A stretch of DNA of 64,000 nt from VAXT01 sp963698015 (lineage in GTDB: Bacteria; Actinomycetota; Thermoleophilia; Gaiellales; Gaiellaceae): the NCBI GenBank assembly GCA_963698015.1, contig OY969109.1, positions 620,001 through 684,000 of the forward strand. Reading direction: 5' to 3'. The notes beneath the pieces were generated by a model. That model was not told where the DNA came from. It made no database searches and was given only the letters and a program-made list of their open reading frames with translations. The position numbers and the translations under genes were made by a program. Below are positions 16,884 to 24,603 of the stretch, in pieces. How positions within the stretch are numbered: the first letter of the stretch is position 1; each line of letters begins with the position of its first letter.

Positions 16884-17348
16884 TTAGAGCTCTCCTCCTT
16901 CGTTGGCGAGGTTGGCAGCCTCCTCCTGTCCGGCCTCTGTGAGTTCCCAGATTCCCTCGGGCGAGCCGGACTTGATGAGGCCCTGCTCTTTCAGGCGCAA
17001 CCTCTGCCAGGCGACCCGATTTTCCCACCGAATGACTCCGCTGTTGTTGGGCTCGAGGTCACGCGGCTTGAACTGGTCGCGCAATTTCTCACCTACGGCA
17101 ATGGTGATCTCGCGTGCCGGGGCCAAGCCGCCTCGTTCCGCGAGGGCTTCGAGCAGCGCAGGCCGGTAGGCCGCATGGGGGAGCAGTTCGTCAGACCTTG
17201 CACGCGGCTGCCTTGTGACGCTTGGGGTAGCCGATTTCTCCAAGCCAAGGATCCGGCGCAGAACAGTGTTTGGCGTGTCCACGAAGGCGACCGCCTTCTC
17301 TTGAAGTGCCGAATAGACCTCATCGTCGACTCGCAGGGTGGGCGTCAT
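16884..17348 (-). CDS. DNA-binding protein: ribbon-helix-helix-like N-terminus plus Mrr_N-type winged helix
   Basis: 154 residues. The N-terminal about 40 residues (TPTLRVDDEVYSALQEKAV ... TPNTVLRRILGL) look like the SeqA-N/RHH dimerisation and DNA-binding fold. Residues about 60-150 (YRPALLEALAERGGLAPARE ... VIRWENRVAWQRLRLKEQGL, GIWELTEAG) match the Mrr_N winged-helix domain that normally precedes an Mrr catalytic domain. No catalytic domain follows, so it is a stand-alone DNA binder, perhaps an autoregulator. It has an excellent Shine-Dalgarno (GGAAGGAG) and lies under a repeat-rich promoter at 17395-17434. Confidence 0.75.
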   Translation of the reverse strand: MTPTLRVDDEVYSALQEKAVAFVDTPNTVLRRILGLEKSATPSVTRQPRARSDELLPHAAYRPALLEALAERGGLAPAREITIAVGEKLRDQFKPRDLEPNNSGVIRWENRVAWQRLRLKEQGLIKSGSPEGIWELTEAGQEEAANLANEGGEL

Positions 17349-17394
17349 TTTCGTACTCCTTCCATACTTGCCTGCTTGCTGTCCATCTCAGTAT

Positions 17395-17434
17395 TACACG
17401 TATATGTGTACTTGTCTACTTGTCACGCACTTGT
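17395..17434. promoter_or_regulatory. Repeat-rich promoter/operator of the Mrr_N gene
   Basis: An AT-rich patch holds an imperfect palindrome TACACGTATATGTGTA (17395-17410) followed by three direct ACTTGT repeats (17410-17415, 17418-17423, 17429-17434). On the minus strand TAGACA and AATACT are spaced 17 nt and could be the -35 and -10 boxes, which would place the palindrome in the spacer. This arrangement suits autorepression by the RHH-type protein. Confidence 0.5.
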
Positions 17435-17520
17435 GAGAAAGCGGGTCAGGTCTTGCAATGCCACATCGCACGTAGGCGGCAGACCATGGCCTGCCGTCTA
17501 CGCGGTTCCGGCTCCGCGGC

Positions 17521-17889
17521 TCACCCGCCCCTCAGCTCCTCGAGCTCGCGCTCGCGCCGGTCGTCGGCGAACTCTTCCTCGAGGCCCTTGCGGAACACGC
17601 GGAGGGCCGCGATCAGCGTGTCCAGCTTGTGCAGCGGGTTGGCGCGCCGGCGCTCCGAGTCGAGCTCGAAGTAGAGCTGGATGCGGTCTTCGCAACCCGG
17701 GACCTCCAGGATCGTCCTCGGCTCGAAGTTCTCCGGGCAGTCAGGGCAGTCCTCGTCGCACGCTGGCAGGTGCCGCGGACTGCACTCGGACGTGTCCTCG
17801 ACGAACGCCATGAGATACGCGCCGCCGTGGAAGCCGGGCAGATTCAGGAACCAGCGCTCGTTGACGCGTGCGCAGTACGGAATCATCAT
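17521..17889 (-). CDS. Unknown protein of 122 residues
   Basis: Starts MMIPYCARVNERWFLNLPGF; both ATG codons follow AAGGAG at suitable distance. The middle is Cys/Asp/Pro-rich (CDEDCPDCPENFEP) and could bind a metal ion. A long charged helix closes it (DTLIAALRVFRKGLEEEF onward), possibly a coiled coil. No family is recognised. It is transcribed toward the Mrr_N gene's upstream region and separated from the HNH gene by about 195 nt with no other feature than the HNH promoter. It is probably part of the accessory island. Confidence 0.6.
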   Translation of the reverse strand: MMIPYCARVNERWFLNLPGFHGGAYLMAFVEDTSECSPRHLPACDEDCPDCPENFEPRTILEVPGCEDRIQLYFELDSERRRANPLHKLDTLIAALRVFRKGLEEEFADDRRERELEELRGG

Positions 17890-18071
17890 GCTCAGCTCCT
17901 TCCTAGTTCGAACGACTGCACGCGGCAGCCGCCTTAGTCACCTAGGGCTCGGGCGCGCCAACATTGCGCCAGGCTGAGCACTTCGATCCCTCCTGTTATT
18001 CGCGTAGACAACGGTCAGCCGAGATCCGCACGTCGCTCCGGATTCCGTTAGCTCTTCGCGGTCGCCAGACC

Positions 18072-18083
18072 TAAGATCGTCGG
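18072..18083 (+). promoter_or_regulatory. Leaderless-type promoter of the HNH gene
   Basis: TAAGAT at 18072-18077 lies exactly 6 nt before the GTG at 18084, and no Shine-Dalgarno precedes the start. Confidence 0.5.
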
Positions 18084-18980
18084 GTGGAGCGTGACGAGCG
18101 CATCAGAATGGCTTGCTTCCTGTCGCTCGACGTGCTCCGCGCGACGTTCGGCGACGAGTTGCCGTTCGAGGGTGGCCTGAGGAATGGATTCCTCGTCGGC
18201 GGCCAGCGCGTCCCGTTCTTGAACCGGCAGAAAGGGATCCACCGAGCCGCCGTTCAGCGGGGTCGCGCAGCGCTCTCAATCCAGACGTCTTGGAAGTCCC
18301 CGTACGCCGACCGAGCAACAGACGAAGGCTTCATCTATTCGTATCGCGCCGGCGACGCGAACCAGGCAGACAATCGGGCACTGCGGGAGGCGTATGACAG
18401 CCAGGTGCCGATCGTCTATTTCATCGGGACCGGCCCTGGTCTGTATCAGGCCAATTATCCCTCGTACGTCACCGCAGACGATCGGGCGGCAGGCGAAGTC
18501 GTTGTCACTGTGGGTGCTATGGCCGGGCCAATCGATGAGCCGGAGCCTGTATTGCCGAGCGATCCGATTGCACGCGACTACACCATGCGCGAGGTTCGGG
18601 TTCGCCTCCACCAACGGCGCTTCCGCAACCACGTCTTACCGGCCTACAGATATCAGTGCACGGTTTGCCGACTGCGGGAACGACGCCTGCTCGACGCCGC
18701 GCACATCGCGGCGGACGCGGAGCCAGAAGGCGCGCCGCTTATCTCAAACGGATTGAGCCTCTGCTCGATTCACCATCGCGCCTTCGACCAAAACCTGGTC
18801 GGCATTTCCGAGGACTATCGAGTGCACATCTCCGAGCAGCTCCTCGAAGACCAAGATGGTCCAATGTTGGAAGTCCTGAAGGTCGCCCAAGGCGCTGAGA
18901 TCGTCGTCCCTCGGAGAAAGGAGTTGCGACCGAATCCGGAGCTTCTCGCGAAGCGCTTCGCGACCTTCAGCGCTGCGTAG
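18084..18980 (+). CDS. HNH endonuclease, restriction-type, with N-terminal sensor-like domain
   Basis: 298 residues. The C-terminal HNH_2-type nuclease reads YQCTVCRLRERRLLDAAHI (about 189-207), then ISNGLSLCSIHHRAFDQNLVGI, giving the Cys-x2-Cys zinc pair, DAAHI and N...H...H residues. The N-terminal about 170 residues contain GFIYSYRAGDANQADNRALR and VPIVYFIGTGPGLYQANYP, a conserved region of this HNH family that plausibly recognises DNA modification (SRA/PUA-like), though that is inference. A modification-dependent or stand-alone restriction role is the best guess. It is the right-most gene of the island; its 3' end lies antisense to the extended serine-hydrolase frame. Confidence 0.85.
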   Translation: MERDERIRMACFLSLDVLRATFGDELPFEGGLRNGFLVGGQRVPFLNRQKGIHRAAVQRGRAALSIQTSWKSPYADRATDEGFIYSYRAGDANQADNRALREAYDSQVPIVYFIGTGPGLYQANYPSYVTADDRAAGEVVVTVGAMAGPIDEPEPVLPSDPIARDYTMREVRVRLHQRRFRNHVLPAYRYQCTVCRLRERRLLDAAHIAADAEPEGAPLISNGLSLCSIHHRAFDQNLVGISEDYRVHISEQLLEDQDGPMLEVLKVAQGAEIVVPRRKELRPNPELLAKRFATFSAA

Positions 18981-20030
18981 ACCCCGAAGGGGCAAGCCGC
19001 AGTAGCACGCCCACGTCAGGTCGCCGAGAGCCGCCCACGTCTCGTCGGACATGACCAGGGTGTTGGCCAGGATCACGACCTGACGGTCGCCCGTTTTACT
19101 CGCCAGGGCGATCGTCGTGTACCCGATCGCGAAGCCGAGGTGGCCCCACGCAGATCCGCACGGTGAGTCCGCCACGCCCATGAGGGACGAGACCTCCTCG
19201 ATCCCGAGCCCGTAGCCCTCGCTCTCCTCCCAGTCGGAGACGACGGTGGTCAGCATCTCGGTCAGCAGGCTGGGCGTTAGGAGCTCACCGCCCAACAGCG
19301 CTTGCAAGAACCGCGCGACGTCGCGAGCGGTCGAGACCATCTCGCCTCCGCCCCAGCCGAACGGTTGGATGTCGGTCACGTCGACGAGGCCCGGGCCGGG
19401 CTCCGGAAGCAGCGGGTTGTCCGGCGGGAGGTACCCGCGGGCGAGACCGGCGGGAGGAGGACCGCCGTCCGGGAGATCGGTTGCCTCGAGCCCGAGAGGC
19501 TCGATGATCCTTCGTCTCAGCTCCTCGCGCAGAGTCGCGCCCGTCGTCTCCTCGACGATCAGACCGAGGACGAGGTAGTTGCCTCCCGAATACGACCATC
19601 CCGTCCCGGGTGGGAAGAGCCGCGGCCTGGCGTGGACGAGCTCGAGCGCGGCACGGGGCGTCAGGGTCGGGCGATACGCCCGGTCGGTCCGGTACGGCCC
19701 GATCACCGAGTCGAGGTCGGCGTAGTAGTCCGGCAGGCCGCTCGTGTGGTTGAGGAGCTGCCGCAGCGTCACCCCCTCCGCGATCGATCCGACCTCGTCA
19801 TCGAGTGCCAGCACGCCCTCGCCGACGAGCTGCAGGACGACCGTTGCCACGAAGAGCTTGGTCACGCTCCCGATCCGGAAACGGTGATCCGTCGTCAACG
19901 GGGCGCCGGTCTCCGCGTCGGCAACGCCGGCTGCTCTCTCCCAGGAGAAACCAGGGCCGACTGCCAGGACGACCACGCCCGGGATGCCTGTTCCCATGAC
20001 TTCCGCTAGATGGTCGTCGAGCGCTTTCAC
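18744..20030 (-). CDS. Serine hydrolase, beta-lactamase/D-alanyl-D-alanine carboxypeptidase family, C-terminus extended into the HNH gene
   Basis: Class C beta-lactamase-like fold with SxxK (RIGSVTKLFVATV), a Tyr-containing second motif (WSYSGGNYLVLGL) and HxG (AWGHLGFAIGY). There is no signal peptide, so it is probably a cytoplasmic esterase or peptidase. The GTG start overlaps the phosphoesterase stop (GTGA), so the two genes form an operon. Homology-like sequence ends about LTWACYCGLPLRGL, near 18985. The frame then continues about 79 codons antisense to the HNH gene before a stop at 18744. The native stop may have been lost when the island's right edge formed. Confidence 0.82.
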   Translation of the reverse strand: MKALDDHLAEVMGTGIPGVVVLAVGPGFSWERAAGVADAETGAPLTTDHRFRIGSVTKLFVATVVLQLVGEGVLALDDEVGSIAEGVTLRQLLNHTSGLPDYYADLDSVIGPYRTDRAYRPTLTPRAALELVHARPRLFPPGTGWSYSGGNYLVLGLIVEETTGATLREELRRRIIEPLGLEATDLPDGGPPPAGLARGYLPPDNPLLPEPGPGLVDVTDIQPFGWGGGEMVSTARDVARFLQALLGGELLTPSLLTEMLTTVVSDWEESEGYGLGIEEVSSLMGVADSPCGSAWGHLGFAIGYTTIALASKTGDRQVVILANTLVMSDETWAALGDLTWACYCGLPLRGLRSAEGREALREKLRIRSQLLSPRDDDLSALGDLQDFQHWTILVFEELLGDVHSIVLGNADQVLVEGAMVNRAEAQSV

Positions 20031-20789
20031 CGTACGGCTTTGACATGCGAGATCAGCTCGCCGTCGACGACCGCATGCACGGCGAAACCCGGGAGCTCCG
20101 ACGTGAGCTCGAGCTCCCTCACCTGGAAATCCAGGCGCGTCTGCACGTAGGTGCTCGGAACGACCAATACGCCGCGCCCAGCGAGCTCGCCGGTGATCGT
20201 GCTGTGGAAGTGACCGCACACGATTCGCCGAACTTGCTCGTGGCCCTCGATCACATCGCCAAGCGCCAGGCGATCGGGCGCTGCCAGGCCGATCTCGTCC
20301 CACGCCGGCACGCCGATGACGAGCGGTGGATGGTGCATCGCGAGCAGCGTCGGCTGCTCTGGCGCCGCGGCCAGCTCGGCATCGAGCCAGTCGAGCTGCT
20401 CGCCCTCGAGCGCGCCCGTAGCCTCTCCTGGTCGCGTGGTGTCCAGGACGACGAGCCGCAGCGGGCCTAGATCGACCGAATAACACACCGGCTCGCCGTC
20501 CCCGCCGGGGACGGCGAAGTGGCGATGGAGGGCGCGCCGGTCGTCATGGTTTCCCGGCAGCACGTACAACGGCGCCTGCAGAGGAGCTAGGAGCTTCCGT
20601 AGCTGTTCGTATTCCTCATCGGTCGCGTGGTCTGCGAGGTCGCCGGTCAGGAGCACCGCATCGGGCTCGCGGCCGGACCGCGCGAACCGACTCGATCGCG
20701 GCGGCGAGCCGAGTCACCGACTGGTCGTCGAACCACTCGGCACCGATGTGCGGGTCACTGAGCTGCGCGAGAAGAAACGGCCGCGGCAA
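20027..20789 (-). CDS. Calcineurin-like metallophosphoesterase (CpdA/Icc-like), one frameshift
   Basis: Dinuclear-metal phosphodiesterase. The N-terminus PRPFLLAQLSDPHIGAEW carries the first metal motif (DxH) in a different frame from the rest. A one-base shift near 20665-20690 joins it to DAVLLTGDLADHATDEEYE (GDxxD), LYVLPGNHDDRRAL (GNHD), LLAMHHPPLVIGVP and IVCGHFHSTI (GHxH). The length of about 254 residues suits cAMP phosphodiesterase-type enzymes, but the true substrate is unknown. The likely start is TTG at 20789, just before the motif. Its end overlaps the serine-hydrolase start by 4 nt. Confidence 0.82.
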
Positions 20790-20813
20790 GCCAGAGCGAC
20801 CTAACGGCCCTCG

Positions 20814-21275
20814 CTAGGCGACGGCGACAACCGCGTCCACGATCACCGGGACGTTGAGCGGCGACGGGCCCTGGCCGGGGGCGGACCGCGCATGCCGTCC
20901 CGCTTCGCCCCAGACCTCGACGATCGTGTCGCTGAAGCCGTTCACGACCTTCGGGTTATCGTGGAAGTCGGGCGCCCCCTGGACGTAGCCGACGACTCGC
21001 AGCCACTGCTGAACACGGTCGAGATCGCCGAGCTCCTCTTTGAGGCTCGCCATGATCGCGAGCGCGACCAGCTTCGCCGCGCGATACCCCTCCTCGACGC
21101 TCACCTCACGGCCGACGGCACCCTCCACGAGCACCTTGTCCCCGTCGAACGACCCGTGACCCGAGACGAAGCCGATGCCCTCGTAGACCTTGACCGGCTT
21201 GAACGTACCGAACGCCGGCATCGGGGTCGGTAGCTCCAGCCCGAGCTCCTCGAGACGCGCCTCGATCCTGCCCAT
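20814..21275 (-). CDS. RidA-family (YjgF/YER057c) protein
   Basis: 153 residues, the longer RidA subgroup. Typical segments are VYEGIGFVSGHGSFDGDKVL, VEEGYRAAKLVALAIMASLK and WLRVVGYVQGAPDFHDNPK, with the end GPSPLNVPVIVDAVVAV. The arginine that binds carboxylates in imine deaminases is not clearly present (the end reads NVPVIVDAV), so enamine deaminase activity is not assured. The ATG at 21275 follows TAGGGT by 6 nt (leaderless-type). The phosphoesterase gene begins 24 nt after its stop. Confidence 0.85.
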   Translation of the reverse strand: MGRIEARLEELGLELPTPMPAFGTFKPVKVYEGIGFVSGHGSFDGDKVLVEGAVGREVSVEEGYRAAKLVALAIMASLKEELGDLDRVQQWLRVVGYVQGAPDFHDNPKVVNGFSDTIVEVWGEAGRHARSAPGQGPSPLNVPVIVDAVVAVA

Positions 21276-21281
21276 CGGGCG

Positions 21282-21287
21282 ACCCTA
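21282..21287 (-). promoter_or_regulatory. Leaderless-type -10 box of the RidA gene
   Basis: ACCCTA on the plus strand reads TAGGGT on the minus strand, exactly 6 nt before the ATG at 21275, with no Shine-Dalgarno. Confidence 0.5.
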
Positions 21288-21328
21288 ACCAAGAACCTAG
21301 AGCGCATGCCGAGCCGCCTTGATCAGAA

Positions 21329-23086
21329 TCAAGGCAGGACGTCGAAGCTGAGCATCATCCCGCTTTCGTGGTGCTCGGCGATGTGGCAGTGAGCCATCCA
21401 GCGGCCCGGGTTGGTGACCTCGAGCAGGATGTCGACCGTCTCGCCGGTGCGGACGAGGACCGTGTCCTTCCAGACGAGGTTCGGTTCGGTGACGTCATCG
21501 CGCGCGAGCACAAGGAAGCGGCCCGCCCCGTGGACGTGGAAGGGATGCGGCATCGGATGATCCGAGTCCATCTCGTTCACGAGACGCAGTTTGACCTGGT
21601 CGCCAACGCGGAACGTCCAGTCGATCTGTGCGTTCTCGGCGCCTGACTCTCGGTCGACGAGCTTCCACCTCGTGTTCGCCGGCGTCGTCATCCGATTGAC
21701 CTCGACCATGTCGTCTTCCCACTCGATTCCCTGCGCGGTGCCGTGGTCGTGCTCCGGCTCGTCGCGGTGATCGTGGTGGTGTCCGTGGTGGCCCTGCTCG
21801 TCGTGTCCGTGGTGCTCGTGGCCGTGCCCGCCGCCGGCTTCGACCAGGTTCGCCGGGACGAGCTTCATGCCGCACTCGGGGCAGCGGTCGGGGCTCTCGC
21901 TCGTCACCTCCGGATGCATCGGGCAGACGTAGGTCGTGTCCGGCGCCGCCTGCGCGAGCAGCTTCATCCCGCACTTCGGGCAGCTGCCCGGCTCGTCGCT
22001 CACCACTTCCGGGTGCATCGGGCACGCGTAGACGACCGGCCCTTCGGGCACGCCCAGGTCCATCTCGGCGACAAACGAGAGCGTCTTGTCGGGCGGCGCC
22101 TTCAGGAACGGCTCGATCCGCTCGCGCAGCTCGGCCAGGTCCGCGTTCGTCCGCAGCCTGGCGAACTCGTCGGCGAACGACTTCTCCGGCTCCTCGTCGG
22201 CAACCGTGATCGAGGCGAGCCGGTAGGTGCGCTCGGGCGTTCGGTGCTCGAGCGCGAGCTCGCCGGCCTCGACGAAATGCACGTCGACGACCACACGCTC
22301 GGACGGGGCGAGCAGCACCTCGTCGACGAGCTGTTCGTGCTCGTAACGGCCGCTGTCGCCTCCGACCAGCTTCATCTGCGCGCCTGGCACGGCCACATTG
22401 AAGACACGCGTGTTGGCCGTGTTCGTGAAGTAAAAGCGCACGACCTCGCCCCGCCTGGCCTCGAGGGCAAGGTCCGGCTCGCCGGAAACAAGCATGACGT
22501 TGCCGAAACGGCCCATCGCCACGTGCGTCGTCTCGGACTCGCTGAAGGCGGCCACGCGTCCTTCCTCGATCAGGATGTCGTCGAGCGTGAGCAAGAGCTC
22601 GCGGTTGACGGTCGGCCAGTAGTCCGCCTCGGCCGGAGTGACGAGGATGTTCCCGTAGAGGCCGAGCTCCTGGCCGTAATCCTCGCGGATGTGTGGGTGG
22701 TACCAGTAGGCGCCGGGGTCGGGCAGGTGCATCTCGTAGGTGAAGGTCTCGCCCACCGGGATCGGCGCCTGGGTGTCGTGCGTGCCGTCGTAACGGTTCT
22801 CGAGGCGCAGTCCGTGCCAGTGCACGGTCGCGTCGACGTCTCCGCGATTGGTCGCGTGGACGGTGATGGTCGCACCCTGCGGGGCCTTCAGCGTCGGGCC
22901 GGGAATCGATCCGTTGTAGCTCAGCATTCGCACGGTCGCATCGCCGATCTGCTTCTTCACGGGGGCGACCTCGAGGTCGAGCTCGTCGCCGTCGCCGAGC
23001 TCGAGCAGCTCGGTCTTGCGCGCCTCGGGCAACCCCTCGGTCTCGCGCGGCAGTTCCTGAGCGATGCGGTGAGTCGTGTGCTCCAT
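21329..23086 (-). CDS. Multicopper oxidase with two inserted heavy-metal-binding modules and a His-rich loop
   Basis: 585 residues. Copper ligands are complete: HWHGL (89-93), YWYHPH (127-132), HPFHVHG (514-520) and HCHIAEHHESGMM (566-578), so a three-domain laccase/CueO-type oxidase. Between the second and third cupredoxin domains are two near-identical modules, YACPMHPEVVSDEPGSCPKC (353-372) and YVCPMHPEVTSESPDRCPEC (386-405), each the CPMHPEV/CPxCGMKL heavy-metal-binding domain usually found in copper ATPases. A His-rich stretch (418-449) follows. No signal peptide or Tat motif is visible. A role in copper oxidation and resistance is inferred. The start ATG has GGAAGGA; 19-nt repeats lie upstream. 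Confidence 0.9.
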   Translation of the reverse strand: MEHTTHRIAQELPRETEGLPEARKTELLELGDGDELDLEVAPVKKQIGDATVRMLSYNGSIPGPTLKAPQGATITVHATNRGDVDATVHWHGLRLENRYDGTHDTQAPIPVGETFTYEMHLPDPGAYWYHPHIREDYGQELGLYGNILVTPAEADYWPTVNRELLLTLDDILIEEGRVAAFSESETTHVAMGRFGNVMLVSGEPDLALEARRGEVVRFYFTNTANTRVFNVAVPGAQMKLVGGDSGRYEHEQLVDEVLLAPSERVVVDVHFVEAGELALEHRTPERTYRLASITVADEEPEKSFADEFARLRTNADLAELRERIEPFLKAPPDKTLSFVAEMDLGVPEGPVVYACPMHPEVVSDEPGSCPKCGMKLLAQAAPDTTYVCPMHPEVTSESPDRCPECGMKLVPANLVEAGGGHGHEHHGHDEQGHHGHHHDHRDEPEHDHGTAQGIEWEDDMVEVNRMTTPANTRWKLVDRESGAENAQIDWTFRVGDQVKLRLVNEMDSDHPMPHPFHVHGAGRFLVLARDDVTEPNLVWKDTVLVRTGETVDILLEVTNPGRWMAHCHIAEHHESGMMLSFDVLP

Positions 23087-23102
23087 GCCAAGATCCTTCC
23101 GT

Positions 23103-23140
23103 CTGAGCGAACGAGTAAGCGCTGAGCGAACCAGCGTACG
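23103..23140. repeat. Two 19-nt tandem repeats upstream of the multicopper oxidase
   Basis: Consecutive units at 23103-23121 and 23122-23140 share CTGAGCGAAC then AG and CG (14 of 19 positions). They lie 17-54 nt before the oxidase start, in the promoter or 5' leader, and could be an operator for a metal-responsive regulator (inference). Confidence 0.5.
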
Positions 23141-23252
23141 CACAGATCCTCGTCAGAGTCAGCCACTGAGGGCACGGAGCACGTCTCCAACATCCTCGGC
23201 AGGCGCGCTCCCTTGAACGGCTCAAGAGGATGTAGGAGGATCGCGAAGCATC

Positions 23253-24047
23253 GTGGCTTCAACGGCCCCTGACGAAACCACCGCAGATCGCGATCCTGCG
23301 GACTCAGTCGAGATTCCGCAGTACTCGCTTCTGAAGATCCTGGCCGTCTGGGCTGCCGCGGCCCTCCCCATGGCGGCGCTCGCCTGGCTCGTGGCTCCCG
23401 CCCTCAAGGACAGCTTCGGCGGCGAAGAGAACGTGCCCCTGGTGAAGGCGCTCCTCATCTGCCTCACCCTCGGCCTGATCTGGCAGTTCGTGCTCGTCGT
23501 CATCCTCGTCAAGCGCGAGCAGGGAACCCTCGGCTGGCCGGTCGTCAAGGAGGTGCTCTGGCTCCGTGCCCCCCGGAACCCGAAGACCGGCCGTCGCGGC
23601 GGCCGGCTATGGCTGATCCTGATTCCGCTGATCTTGCTCTTCGCGGTCGAATCGATGATTCCGGCGGCAGGCGTGCCTTCGAACCGCGACCTCGCGGACT
23701 TCATCGACTCGGACGTGGGCAAGCACTTCCTCAGCGGCGCCTGGGGCTGGTTCGCCCTCATCGTCCTCCTCCAGATCTTCAACACCGTGCTCGGCGAGGA
23801 ACTGCTCTTCCGCGGGCTGCTCCTGCCGCGCATGAACCGCGCCTTCGGACGAGGCGACTGGGTTGCGAACGGCGTCTTGTTCGCCGCCTACCACCTACAT
23901 GTGCCGTGGGTGATCCCGGCCACCTTGCTCGACACGTTCATCATCGCGTACCCGTCGAAGCGCTACCGGAGCGCGTTGATCGGGATCGCCGTGCACAGCG
24001 TCCAGAGCGTGTTCTTCATCATCCTGATCTTCACGCTCGTCGCCTGA
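23253..24047 (+). CDS. CPBP-family intramembrane metalloprotease
   Basis: 264 residues with an acidic cytoplasmic N-terminus and about seven hydrophobic segments. The CPBP (Abi) signature is intact: GEELLFRGLLLPRM (EExxxR) and the downstream NGVLFAAYHLHVPW with the conserved His. Relatives process prenylated CAAX proteins in eukaryotes. In bacteria they are linked to bacteriocin self-immunity and membrane proteolysis, and the substrate here is unknown. The GTG start follows a GTAGGAGGA leader at slightly long spacing. A hairpin follows the stop. Confidence 0.85.
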   Translation: MASTAPDETTADRDPADSVEIPQYSLLKILAVWAAAALPMAALAWLVAPALKDSFGGEENVPLVKALLICLTLGLIWQFVLVVILVKREQGTLGWPVVKEVLWLRAPRNPKTGRRGGRLWLILIPLILLFAVESMIPAAGVPSNRDLADFIDSDVGKHFLSGAWGWFALIVLLQIFNTVLGEELLFRGLLLPRMNRAFGRGDWVANGVLFAAYHLHVPWVIPATLLDTFIIAYPSKRYRSALIGIAVHSVQSVFFIILIFTLVA

Positions 24048-24058
24048 GGCGGGCTGGA

Positions 24059-24084
24059 CGAAAGGCCCCGTTCGGGACCTTTCG
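24059..24084. terminator. Bidirectional hairpin between convergent genes
   Basis: Stem CGAAAGG (24059-24065) / CCTTTCG (24078-24084), extended inward by CCC/GGG after one mismatch. It lies between the stops of the CPBP gene (24047) and the 2TM gene (24111). Confidence 0.7.
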
Positions 24085-24110
24085 CCGCAACGGCAATGCA
24101 GAACGGCCCG

Positions 24111-24497
24111 TCAGCGAGTCGTCTTCAGACGCTCGACCTCGCGCTCGATGTCGGCTTCGGTCTCGGGCCGGTCGAAATACGCCCGGTAGCCGGCAAGCGC
24201 GACGATGAAGGCGCCGATGAGCCCAACCCAGATGAGCCACGGATCCCAGTCGCCGGGGTACCGCGACCGCGAGCTCAGGTGCTGGAGCCAGCCGTCGGCC
24301 TGCTCGTATTGCGTGATCACCCAGATGGGAGTGAGCACGAGCATCGAGATCAGGTAGACGGAGAGGTAGCGCTTGAACTTCCGGATGTTCTCCAGGTGTT
24401 GCACGGCGAGCTTCCGGAGAGCCTTGTCCTCTAGGCTCGGAGCGATCTCCTGAGAATCCTCGGCCGCGACGCGCCCGTTCGTGGAGACGGTCGTCAC
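24111..24497 (-). CDS. 2TM-domain membrane protein
   Basis: 128 residues. An N-terminal soluble helix (EDKALRKLAVQHLENIRKFK) leads into two transmembrane helices (YLSVYLISMLVLTPIWVITQ and WLIWVGLIGAFIVALAGY) and a charged C-terminal helix (ADIEREVERLK), the layout of the 2TM family often attached to or near sensor kinases. The GTG start is preceded by AAGGAGGTGAT, a complete match to the anti-Shine-Dalgarno end of 16S rRNA. This is the strongest ribosome-binding site in the window and suggests high expression. Confidence 0.8.
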   Translation of the reverse strand: MTTVSTNGRVAAEDSQEIAPSLEDKALRKLAVQHLENIRKFKRYLSVYLISMLVLTPIWVITQYEQADGWLQHLSSRSRYPGDWDPWLIWVGLIGAFIVALAGYRAYFDRPETEADIEREVERLKTTR

Positions 24498-24603
24498 GAT
24501 GCATCACCTCCTTCCGAGGCGGTTCAAGCATCCCTCACGAGCGCGCGTTCGTCATCGTGGTCGCCGCGGATCACCCCGTCCCGAAACTACGCATCGGTTC
24601 GCC

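Noticed and set aside
16855..16885. tRNA-like T-arm GAGGGTTCGAACCCCGC, possibly an attachment site
   Set aside because: No matching acceptor stem, anticodon arm or D-arm could be found on either strand, and no integrase gene or second copy of the sequence is present. It is at most a weak tRNA remnant.
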